Source: Deferribacteraceae bacterium
GTDB taxonomy: Bacteria; Chrysiogenota; Deferribacteres; Deferribacterales; JAISNW01
DNA: 13,902 nt
NCBI GenBank assembly: GCA_031285415.1
Contig: JAITWF010000070.1
Span: 1 to 13,902, forward strand
Reading direction: 5' to 3'
Below, piece after piece: positions 7,646 through 13,902 of this stretch; within the stretch, counting starts at the first letter, position 1; the number at the start of each line of letters is the position of its first letter. A program made the translations under genes and the position numbers. The notes beneath the pieces were generated by a model. It was given only the letters and a program-made list of their open reading frames with translations. It ran no database searches and was not told the origin of the DNA.

Positions 7646-9766
7646 TCACTCATTTATCAGATCAAATTCTGCCTCAAGTCTATCGATATCAGTGCTAACC
7701 CATGCAACCTTTACACGATCCCCAAGGCGGTACCTTATGCCACCACTCTTGTTTGTTAGCATTCCGCCATCGATATCGGCGTAATATCGCCCACGAGGCA
7801 GCGATGTTATATCTATAAACCCTGTTATCATTAACTTATCAAGGAATACAAAAAGTCCATTATTAGAGATACGATTTATATATGCGTCGAACTCCATATC
7901 GGAATTATTACGTATATACGCCAATTTCTTATATAGATGAACCTCTCTCTCTGCGTCATCGGCATTTCTCTCCATAGTAGAACAATGTTTCGCCATCAGA
8001 TCTAGTTTCTCTTCTGTTACTGTCAATTTTTCGCTGAAACAGATGTATTTCAACAATCTGTGAACCAATAAATCAGGGTAGCGGCGGATTGGGCTGGTGA
8101 AGTGTGTGTAACACTCGGAGGCGAGCCCAAAATGACCAATATTCTCCGCCGAATACTCTGCCCTCTGCATACTTCGAACCAGCATAGATTGTAGCAGATA
8201 TGCAGCCCTGCCGCCGTTTATGGATTGGAATAGCTTTTGCACAGATTTCGGTTCTATATTTTCAGGGATCTTCCCAGCCATTACGCCAAATGTCGCAGCA
8301 AATTTCGACCACGATATAAGTTTAGAGAAGTCTGGTTTATCGTGATTACGAAAGATCCCATATTTCAAACCTTTTTCTATGCGCTCTGCCGCAACCTCGT
8401 TCGCCTCGATCATAAAATTTTCGATAATGCGCTCCGAAACTCCACGCTCTTCGGGCAAGATCTCCACAATATTGCCATCTACGTCGAATACAAAATCTGC
8501 CTCTGGTAGATCAAACTCTATAGTTCCCTGCTTCTCTCGTCTAGATTTCAGAGCCGTTAATAGCTCATTAGCGTTACCTATAAGCGTCTGCAACTCCGCC
8601 TCGCATACCTCATCACCTGCTAGCACGCTATTTACGTACTTATATGTGAGCCTATAATCGCTCTTTATTACGGATTGATAGATCTCTGCCGACTGCCTCT
8701 CCCCTTTGTTGTTGTAGCTAATCTTTATCGTCATCGTATATCGATCGGCGTTAGGGTTTAGGCTGCACGACCCATTCGAGAGAACCATCGGCAGCATTGG
8801 GATGGCGAACTCTGGGAAGTATACGCTCGTTCCCCTTCGATACGCCTCTCTATCTAGTGAGCTATCGGGCTGAACGTAGTGCGACACATCGGCGATATGC
8901 ACGTATAATGTGTACCCCTTAGGGCTTTTTTCAAGGCTGATAGCGTCGTCAAAATCTTTCGCCGATTCGCCATCGATAGTGACGGTGAAGAGTTTGCGAA
9001 AGTCTTTGCGTGTGCTATCTTTGCCTGATGGCAGGTCTGCTGCTGCCTTTTCAGCCGCTAGCTGTACCTCTTGAGGGAAATCGACAGAGAGCTCGTACTT
9101 ATTCATCACGATAAGGTTTTCAATTCCCTTGTCGTCCAAACGTCCTAATACTTTGACGATCTTGCCACGTGCATCGTTGTACGAATCTGGATATCGATGT
9201 ATCGAGCAGAGAACTACATCATCCTCTCGATACCGCTCCTCCCTCTTGCTGATAAATATAGGGTGTACAAATTTGCGGTGAAACGGTATCACAACGTAGT
9301 GATTCCTCTTTACCTCCACCCTACCAACTATCTGCGTGGTGCCTCTTTCGAGGATCTCAAGCACATGCCCCTCTGGTTTCCCTTTATATATAACCTTCTT
9401 CGCCACAACTCTATCGCCATGAACGGCGCTATTGAGTTTGTTGGCAGAGATGAATAGGTCTTCACGGCTAGAATCATCGGGGATAAAGAAGGCGTAGCCA
9501 TCTTGGTGCGCCTCAATGCGCCCTTTCAGGACTTTAGAGACCTTCTTTACAGGTCGTGGTTCCTCATCGATCTGCTTCGGCATATTAAACCCTTTCAGAC
9601 CGTACAGTTTGCCATACTTTATGATAGTTTTATCTTGCAGTAGCGGTGCTATCGCAATCTTAATCTCTTTCTTCTCAACTTTGAACGCCTTTGCAACCGA
9701 AACTATACTGATCGGTTCATTTGCTCTTTTAAAAACGGCGATTATCTCTTTTCTATTAATCTTCAA
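7646..9766 (-). CDS. rnr: Ribonuclease R (RNB/RNase II family 3'-5' exoribonuclease)
   Basis: 706-residue processive 3'-5' exoribonuclease that degrades structured RNA, rRNA fragments and defective mRNA. Residues 1-57 are the winged-helix domain of RNase R (ISIVSVAKAFKVEKKEI). Two cold-shock OB folds follow (from ~78, GRIEAHQDGYAFFIPDD; then from ~145, IVGRVEVKRNHYVVIP). The RNB catalytic domain has the metal-binding TIDGESAKDFDDAIS (~263-277; D265, D271, D273, D274) and HFTSPIRRYPDLLVHRLL. The C-terminal S1 domain begins near MEFDAYINRISNNGLFVFLD. The Lys-rich tail of E. coli RNase R (813 aa) is missing, which is normal for many shorter orthologues. The start is TTG at 9766: an in-frame TAA lies 15 nt upstream, AAGGA precedes it at suitable spacing, and no ATG occurs before residue 62. 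No convincing promoter was found in front of it. Confidence 0.96.
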   Translation of the reverse strand: MKINRKEIIAVFKRANEPISIVSVAKAFKVEKKEIKIAIAPLLQDKTIIKYGKLYGLKGFNMPKQIDEEPRPVKKVSKVLKGRIEAHQDGYAFFIPDDSSREDLFISANKLNSAVHGDRVVAKKVIYKGKPEGHVLEILERGTTQIVGRVEVKRNHYVVIPFHRKFVHPIFISKREERYREDDVVLCSIHRYPDSYNDARGKIVKVLGRLDDKGIENLIVMNKYELSVDFPQEVQLAAEKAAADLPSGKDSTRKDFRKLFTVTIDGESAKDFDDAISLEKSPKGYTLYVHIADVSHYVQPDSSLDREAYRRGTSVYFPEFAIPMLPMVLSNGSCSLNPNADRYTMTIKISYNNKGERQSAEIYQSVIKSDYRLTYKYVNSVLAGDEVCEAELQTLIGNANELLTALKSRREKQGTIEFDLPEADFVFDVDGNIVEILPEERGVSERIIENFMIEANEVAAERIEKGLKYGIFRNHDKPDFSKLISWSKFAATFGVMAGKIPENIEPKSVQKLFQSINGGRAAYLLQSMLVRSMQRAEYSAENIGHFGLASECYTHFTSPIRRYPDLLVHRLLKYICFSEKLTVTEEKLDLMAKHCSTMERNADDAEREVHLYKKLAYIRNNSDMEFDAYINRISNNGLFVFLDKLMITGFIDITSLPRGRYYADIDGGMLTNKSGGIRYRLGDRVKVAWVSTDIDRLEAEFDLINE

Positions 9767-9806
9767 TTTATTGTATCCTTAAATGTTTTTTATCCACTTA
9801 CGCACC

Positions 9807-9858
9807 AACACTCCCCCCTTGAGGGGGAGTCGAAACACAACGTGTTTCGGTGGGGGGT
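9807..9858. repeat. Palindromic repeat, copy 1 (inverted partner of copy 2)
   Basis: Two stems sit side by side: ACTCCCCC-cttga-GGGGGAGT (9810-9830) and CGAAACAC-aac-GTGTTTCG (9831-9849). A G-rich tail GTGGGGGGT follows. The whole module aligns with the reverse complement of copy 2 at roughly three-quarters identity by eye. Base changes inside the stems are matched on the opposite arm. Confidence 0.8.
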
Positions 9859-9868
9859 CTCTTTCTGC

Positions 9869-9918
9869 AACCCCTCCCCGAAGCTAACGCTTCGACCCTC
9901 CCTCAAGGGGAGGGTGTT
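9869..9918. repeat. Palindromic repeat, copy 2
   Basis: Starts AACCCCTCCCCG, then the stem CGAAGC-taac-GCTTCG, then the stem ACCCTCCC-tcaag-GGGAGGGT, and ends GTT. It is the inverse of copy 1, separated from it by a 10-nt C/T-rich spacer (9859-9868). It begins 5 nt beyond the stop codon of the AAA+ regulator. On the minus strand the hairpin could protect or end that transcript, but no T run follows. Confidence 0.8.
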
Positions 9919-9923
9919 AGGAG

Positions 9924-10832
9924 TTATAAGTCGTACTCTCGTATCATCTTCTTTAATGTATTTCTATTTATCCCCAATAGTTCAGAGGATTGGGATTTAT
10001 TGCTATCGGTATAATCCAAAACCGCTCTAACAAGCGGAGGCAGCACAAGCTTTTCATACTCCTCATACACGTTAAAGATCCCTCGCTGTTTGGCTGATTG
10101 CAGTAGCTCCCCTGCCATTCTATGTAGCTCCGAGTTCAAACTATCGGCACTGCTTGCAGTATAGTGCTGTGAAACGCACCAGATCGGGATATCTTTGCTA
10201 CTGATAATCTCCGCCTCGCTATACTGAAAAAGGTAGTTCAGAAGAGTTACAAGCTCATGAGCGTTGCCATGCCAGTGACGTGAAGCGAGCATATCTGCAA
10301 GCTCTTTATCGATCGAGCGTGCCGAGTTCGTCTCCTGATTATGCCGCTGAACAATGCTCTCGATAAGTAGCGGTATATCGTCTTTGCGCTCACGCAGAGT
10401 GGGCAGCTTTATCTGGGTGACACCCAGGAGGTAGTAAAGCTCCTCCACAAATTTGCCATGTTTCACGAGCGATTCAGGGGATTTTGTGCTGGTAGCGATC
10501 AGGCGAAATGCGTACTTTTTGCTAGACAACGCCTCCAGAAGCTCCCTCTGCTGCTCTATCGAAAGGGCAGAGACCTCATCTATAAAGAGCGTCCCCTCCC
10601 CTATATTTTTCAGATAGTCGCCAAGCTGCGCCCTCTTTGAGATATACTCTTCTGGTAGTTTTGCAAATAGACTTGCGGAACGCTTGCTATTGACATGGAT
10701 CCACTTGGCACACGAACTCTTCCCAACGCCCTTCTCACCAACGATCAAGACGGCGGTATCGGTTGTTGCCGCCCTCTCTAGCATTAGCTTTACGCCCTGC
10801 ATCTTCTTATTGCGAGTAACGAGTAGGATCAT
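9924..10832 (-). CDS. Orphan sigma-54-activator-like AAA+ ATPase with Fis-type DNA-binding domain, GAFTGA loop missing
   Basis: 302-residue NtrC-like protein without a receiver or other sensor domain. The AAA+ core starts at the N-terminus. Walker A is GEKGVGKS (32-39), Walker B is GTLFIDE (80-86), and the arginine-finger region is LPTLRERKDDIP (143-154). A Fis/HTH_8 helix-turn-helix closes the protein (LPPLVRA ... ELLGINRNTLKKMIREYDL, ~264-302). Only 48 residues separate the two Walker motifs. The stretch that in true activators holds the GAFTGA sigma-54 contact loop is absent, and the sensor-II WPGNVREL motif reads WHGNAHEL, without its arginine. Activation of sigma-54 RNA polymerase is therefore unlikely. 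A DNA-binding regulator acting otherwise, as TyrR does, is a better guess. ATG at 10832 has CGGAG 9 nt upstream inside the PBP1A gene and starts 3 nt after the PBP1A stop. Its targets are unknown. Confidence 0.85.
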   Translation of the reverse strand: MILLVTRNKKMQGVKLMLERAATTDTAVLIVGEKGVGKSSCAKWIHVNSKRSASLFAKLPEEYISKRAQLGDYLKNIGEGTLFIDEVSALSIEQQRELLEALSSKKYAFRLIATSTKSPESLVKHGKFVEELYYLLGVTQIKLPTLRERKDDIPLLIESIVQRHNQETNSARSIDKELADMLASRHWHGNAHELVTLLNYLFQYSEAEIISSKDIPIWCVSQHYTASSADSLNSELHRMAGELLQSAKQRGIFNVYEEYEKLVLPPLVRAVLDYTDSNKSQSSELLGINRNTLKKMIREYDL

Positions 10833-10835
10833 ACG

Positions 10836-13187
10836 CTACTGCTCCGTAGTAGTCACCCCTGCGCTTATAGGGGGCGTGTCGGTGGCGTTGTCATCCACTG
10901 GAGGAGGTGGCTCAATAGAGTACGGCTCAAAGGAGATATTCTCGCCGATAAAGTCGTTTGTAGGCTCCATTGTATCGAGATTAACTCGCTGATATAGTAC
11001 ATCCTCTGCAACAGGGAATACCGCAAGGGGTAGGGTCGGCACTACAGCGTTAACAAACTCCACCCATGCAGGGCCAGCAGACTGTGCACCAGCAGCTGCC
11101 ATACCAGTTTTAAACTCGTCAAATCCCACCCATACACCTACTACGAGGTTTGGCAAGAATCCAACGAACCATGTATCACGATTTTCGTTAGTTGTGCCAG
11201 TTTTTACACCTACAGGGCGGTGAATCGCCTTCGCTCTGGCACCAGTTCCCTGCTCTACAACATTTATAAGGAGATCCGTCATAATCTGCGCTGTTTTCGG
11301 CTTTATAACATCAACATGCTCTGGCGGAGCTATCTCAAATAAGATATTGCCATCCGAATCCTCCACCTTTGTTACAAAGTATGGACTCGATGGACGTTTC
11401 CCCATATTAGGGAACGTTGTATATGCATACACCATCTCCTGCAACGAGATCGAGCCCGATCCTATTGTAACAGATAGATCAGATTGCAATTCAGATGTGA
11501 TACCAAAGAGTTTGGCGTAGTTTAATATGCGTTTCAGCCCTACCCTCTCGGATACCCTAATAGTGACGATATTTCTTGAGCGTGTAAGCCCCTCTTTAAG
11601 CGTAGTTACGCCGTAGTATCGATCTTCAAAGTTCTTTGGACGCCACGTCATGCCGTTGTCGTCTGGAGTCGATAGGATCGGCGCATCCAACACCTTAGAC
11701 ATTACCTGCTGCCCTGTTTCAAGCGCTACAGAGTATACAAGTGGCTTAAACACGCTCCCCACCTGTCGTTTTGCCTGTACCGCCCTATTAAACATCGATT
11801 TTTCAAAGGCAAATCCGCCTACCATAGCTAGTATCGCCCCTGTCTGTGGGTCTAGAGCCAGAAGCGCACTCTCCATAGGGGGATCTTGCTCCAGAAGGTA
11901 GCGATCATCCTGTTTATGCGTCACATAAATAATATCGTTAACGGCGAGTATAGTTCTGAAATCACTCAGCTGTGGGCGATTCTTCTCCGTGCTGACAGGA
12001 GACGCCCAACGGCTATCGATAAGCATTACAACGCCTGCGGTACCGTTATCTAGCGAGATTGTGAGCTTTTCATCATCTATATCCTTAACGATCGCCTTCT
12101 TATATCCCATAGCAGATAGATAACTCGGTACAGACAGCAGAGACTTTGGTTCAGCAAGGATCTCTGTGCCATCGCCTGTCATAGCAAGAGTGGTATCGTT
12201 ATCTAAAGCGATGTTTATACTGCCAACACGCCCAAAATAGCCCTGTCTTTTAGTATTTTCTCTGAGGTTACTGCGAATTGCCGCCTCTGCGGAGGCCTGA
12301 TAATCCACATTAAGCGTGGTGTACACCTTTAACCCCTGATTCTGCGGCTCGCTGATCCCTAGCTCATCCGATAGATATTTCAGAACGTAGTCGAGGAAGT
12401 ATCCAGCGTGGCGCAATCGAAGAGGAACTGTATCGGTTATTACGATCGGCTCTTCGATCGCTGTCAGGTACTGCTCTTCGTTGATAAAGCCGTTTTCATG
12501 CATGCGTAGAAGCACGTAGTTGCGTCTATCGAAAGCCTTCTCGTAGCTTATATGTGGGGCGTAGATCGCTGGAGCCTTCGGTATCCCTGCCAGAAGTGCG
12601 CACTCGGCAAGCGTCATATCGCTGGCGTTCTTGCCAAAGTAGTTGACAGACGCCGCCTGCACGCCGTAGCCCCCTCTGCCGAAGTTTACAAAGTTAAGGT
12701 AAAACTCTAGTATCTCGTCTTTCGTGAGGTAGTTGTCGATCCTATAGGCCAGTACAGCCTCTTTATACTTCCTGATAAGCTTCTTTTCAGGTGAGAAGAA
12801 GATATTTTTGGTGAGCTGCTGGGTGAGCGTACTGCCCCCTTCGGCAAATCGACCAGATTTTATATTGGTGACGACGGCACGGCTGATACCGATCAGATCG
12901 ATACCGTTATGCTCATAAAAGCGAGCATCCTCCACCGCAATCACCGCCTGGCGGATCTGCAACGGCATCTCATCGATCTGAATGGGATATCTGCGCTCAT
13001 TTCCAAGCTCGGCAATCACCCGATTGTTCACATCATAGACCATCGATGGCTCATTAAACCGATAGCTAGTGATCTGCTCAACTGGCGGCAACGTCTGGGC
13101 GATACTATATAGCTTCCATAGAGTGATGGCAGACGCCACCAAACAGCCAAGAAATATGGCTAAAACCGTATACTTAAATATTTTCAC
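10836..13187 (-). CDS. mrcA: Penicillin-binding protein 1A, bifunctional peptidoglycan glycosyltransferase/transpeptidase
   Basis: Class A PBP that polymerises lipid II and cross-links peptidoglycan in the periplasm. It has about 783 residues. A single N-terminal membrane anchor (residues ~7-28) is followed by the GT51 domain: EDARFYEHNGID with catalytic Glu ~86, GGSTLTQQLTKN ~117-128, and EFYLNFVNFGRGGYG. A PBP1A-type OB insert lies at about 315-430. The transpeptidase has SVFK (Ser ~478), SRN (~537) and KTGT (~662). The tail is proline-rich and acidic. A longer reading from TTG at 13193 is possible, but its GAGG site would be only 1 nt away. GTG at 13187 has GAGG at 7 nt and is preferred. 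It follows the flavoprotein by 28 nt and is followed after 3 nt by the AAA+ regulator. Confidence 0.95.
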   Translation of the reverse strand: MKIFKYTVLAIFLGCLVASAITLWKLYSIAQTLPPVEQITSYRFNEPSMVYDVNNRVIAELGNERRYPIQIDEMPLQIRQAVIAVEDARFYEHNGIDLIGISRAVVTNIKSGRFAEGGSTLTQQLTKNIFFSPEKKLIRKYKEAVLAYRIDNYLTKDEILEFYLNFVNFGRGGYGVQAASVNYFGKNASDMTLAECALLAGIPKAPAIYAPHISYEKAFDRRNYVLLRMHENGFINEEQYLTAIEEPIVITDTVPLRLRHAGYFLDYVLKYLSDELGISEPQNQGLKVYTTLNVDYQASAEAAIRSNLRENTKRQGYFGRVGSINIALDNDTTLAMTGDGTEILAEPKSLLSVPSYLSAMGYKKAIVKDIDDEKLTISLDNGTAGVVMLIDSRWASPVSTEKNRPQLSDFRTILAVNDIIYVTHKQDDRYLLEQDPPMESALLALDPQTGAILAMVGGFAFEKSMFNRAVQAKRQVGSVFKPLVYSVALETGQQVMSKVLDAPILSTPDDNGMTWRPKNFEDRYYGVTTLKEGLTRSRNIVTIRVSERVGLKRILNYAKLFGITSELQSDLSVTIGSGSISLQEMVYAYTTFPNMGKRPSSPYFVTKVEDSDGNILFEIAPPEHVDVIKPKTAQIMTDLLINVVEQGTGARAKAIHRPVGVKTGTTNENRDTWFVGFLPNLVVGVWVGFDEFKTGMAAAGAQSAGPAWVEFVNAVVPTLPLAVFPVAEDVLYQRVNLDTMEPTNDFIGENISFEPYSIEPPPPVDDNATDTPPISAGVTTTEQ

Positions 13188-13194
13188 AATCAAA

Positions 13195-13198
13195 CCTC
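13195..13198 (-). promoter_or_regulatory. Ribosome binding site deciding the PBP1A start
   Basis: GAGG on the minus strand lies 7 nt before GTG (13187-13185) but only 1 nt before the upstream in-frame TTG (13193-13191). It therefore favours the GTG start. Confidence 0.6.
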
Positions 13199-13215
13199 AA
13201 AGGATCGAGCATACA

Positions 13216-13851
13216 CTATCTTATAAAACTTGTATATACCTTATCTTCTCTCTGCGGCTCTTCAACCGTACCCTTGCCAGATTCGACAAGCTTCATCATC
13301 CATGCCATATTTTTACCTAGAACTTGCATAATCTGCACACCCTCGGCGTCTTGTGTCGCCTCTTTAGGTGATGTGCCGTGGATTACATTCCAATAGTTTG
13401 ATGTAGGGATAATCATCTCGGCAAACATTAGGAAGTGATTGAGAGTATCAAGCGATGTAACACCACCAGAGCGACGCACTGCGACCACTGCCGCCCCAAC
13501 TTTATGTCTCAATAGACCGTTATTAGACATGCATACGTAGAAAAGCCTGTCCATAAACGATTTCATAGTGCCTGCGATCCCTGCAAAGTGTACTGGCGCA
13601 CCAAATAGTATACCATCCGCCTCTTTTGCTTTTTGAATCCACTGATTTACGTCATCAGTTGCAATTGCGCACTGCTCATTCTGCTTCTTGCCGCACGTTC
13701 CGCAGGCGAGACAGCCACGAACAGCTTTATTGCCTATATGAATAACTTCGACCTCTATCCCTGCTTTTTTTAGCTCCTCTGCCACTATCTCTAGGCTGGC
13801 AGCTGTGTTGCCCTCTTTGTTTGGGCTTCCGTTGAATGCTACTACTTTCAT
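13216..13851 (-). CDS. Iron-sulfur flavoprotein / NADPH-dependent FMN reductase family, flavodoxin fold
   Basis: 211-residue cytoplasmic redox protein. The N-terminus MKVVAFNGSPNKEGNT is the FMN phosphate-binding loop. Cysteines C47, C50, C53 and C61 form CX2CX2CX7C, the compact 4Fe-4S motif of archaeal and anaerobe iron-sulfur flavoproteins (Isf). GAPVHFAGIAGTMKSFMDR (~84-102) is the second FMN-contact region. Isf proteins pass electrons, in some cases to O2 or H2O2 as a detoxification step; the partner here is unknown. The open frame reaches back to 13896, but the extra 15 residues are encoded by the GC-rich repeat. ATG at 13851 has AGGAG 7 nt upstream and begins exactly at the conserved fold, so it is taken as the start. 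The gene lies 28 nt upstream of PBP1A and may be co-transcribed with it. No shared function is evident. Confidence 0.9.
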   Translation of the reverse strand: MKVVAFNGSPNKEGNTAASLEIVAEELKKAGIEVEVIHIGNKAVRGCLACGTCGKKQNEQCAIATDDVNQWIQKAKEADGILFGAPVHFAGIAGTMKSFMDRLFYVCMSNNGLLRHKVGAAVVAVRRSGGVTSLDTLNHFLMFAEMIIPTSNYWNVIHGTSPKEATQDAEGVQIMQVLGKNMAWMMKLVESGKGTVEEPQREDKVYTSFIR

Positions 13852-13871
13852 ATAATCTCTCCTATAAAAGA

Positions 13872-13902
13872 AACCCCTCTCCCGCCCTTCGGGCACCCTC
13901 CC
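13872..13902. repeat. Palindromic repeat, copy 3, cut by window edge
   Basis: AACCCCTCTCCC, then the stem GCCC-ttc-GGGC, then CACCCTCCC running off the window. It has the same order and orientation as copy 2, with a different but still self-paired inner stem. It lies about 20 nt upstream of the flavoprotein ATG. The missing part would be expected to begin with TCAAG and the closing arm. Confidence 0.65.

Noticed and set aside
9807..9918. CRISPR-like repeats or a simple terminator
   Set aside because: The modules are inverted rather than direct repeats with uniform spacers, and no T run follows the stems on either strand. A repeat element is the better description.
13852..13896. Fifteen-residue N-terminal extension of the flavoprotein
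   Set aside because: It is encoded by the GC-rich repeat, has no ribosome site of its own in view, and precedes the conserved flavodoxin N-terminus, which has a good AGGAG site.

Overview
The window looks like ordinary chromosome from a Gram-negative, probably anaerobic or microaerophilic bacterium. The evidence is a class A peptidoglycan synthase (PBP1A), a DcuA-type anaerobic C4-dicarboxylate transporter, an iron-sulfur flavoprotein, a large FAD plus Fe-S 2-hydroxyacid dehydrogenase and a short 'archaeal-type' phosphatidylserine decarboxylase. The phylum cannot be fixed from sequence alone; Deferribacterota or Desulfobacterota relatives are only a guess. All nine recognisable genes lie on the minus strand and are densely packed. 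No tRNA, rRNA, CRISPR array, insertion sequence or phage gene was seen. The longest non-coding stretch is about 157 bases.

The layout below follows transcription, from right to left. (1) 13851-9924: an iron-sulfur flavoprotein, then PBP1A, then a small AAA+/Fis regulator related to sigma-54 activators but lacking the GAFTGA loop. Spacings are 28 and 3 nt, so this is a likely operon. (2) 9918-9807: two diverged copies of a palindromic repeat in inverted orientation. A third, cut-off copy sits at the right window edge, just upstream of the flavoprotein. (3) 9766-7646: ribonuclease R. (4) 7609-6099: dcuA, with a strong sigma-70-type promoter, a 5'-leader stem-loop and a clear intrinsic terminator. 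(5) 6085 to the left edge: a second promoter, then a FAD/Fe-S dehydrogenase, phosphatidylserine decarboxylase, a K+/H+ antiporter of the NhaP2 type and the start of a 14-TMS-type (DHA2) MFS exporter that runs off the window. Spacings are 17, 20 and 3 nt, so this is a likely four-gene operon.

Metabolically, DcuA (fumarate, aspartate or succinate exchange) next to a membrane-feeding D-2-hydroxyacid dehydrogenase fits fumarate-linked anaerobic respiration. The rest of unit 5 is envelope and ion homeostasis. No defence or secondary-metabolite system is visible. The points most worth checking are the covarying palindromic repeat family, the loop-less sigma-54-like ATPase co-transcribed with PBP1A, and the Ser-Ser in place of Gly-Ser at the self-cleavage site of the decarboxylase.
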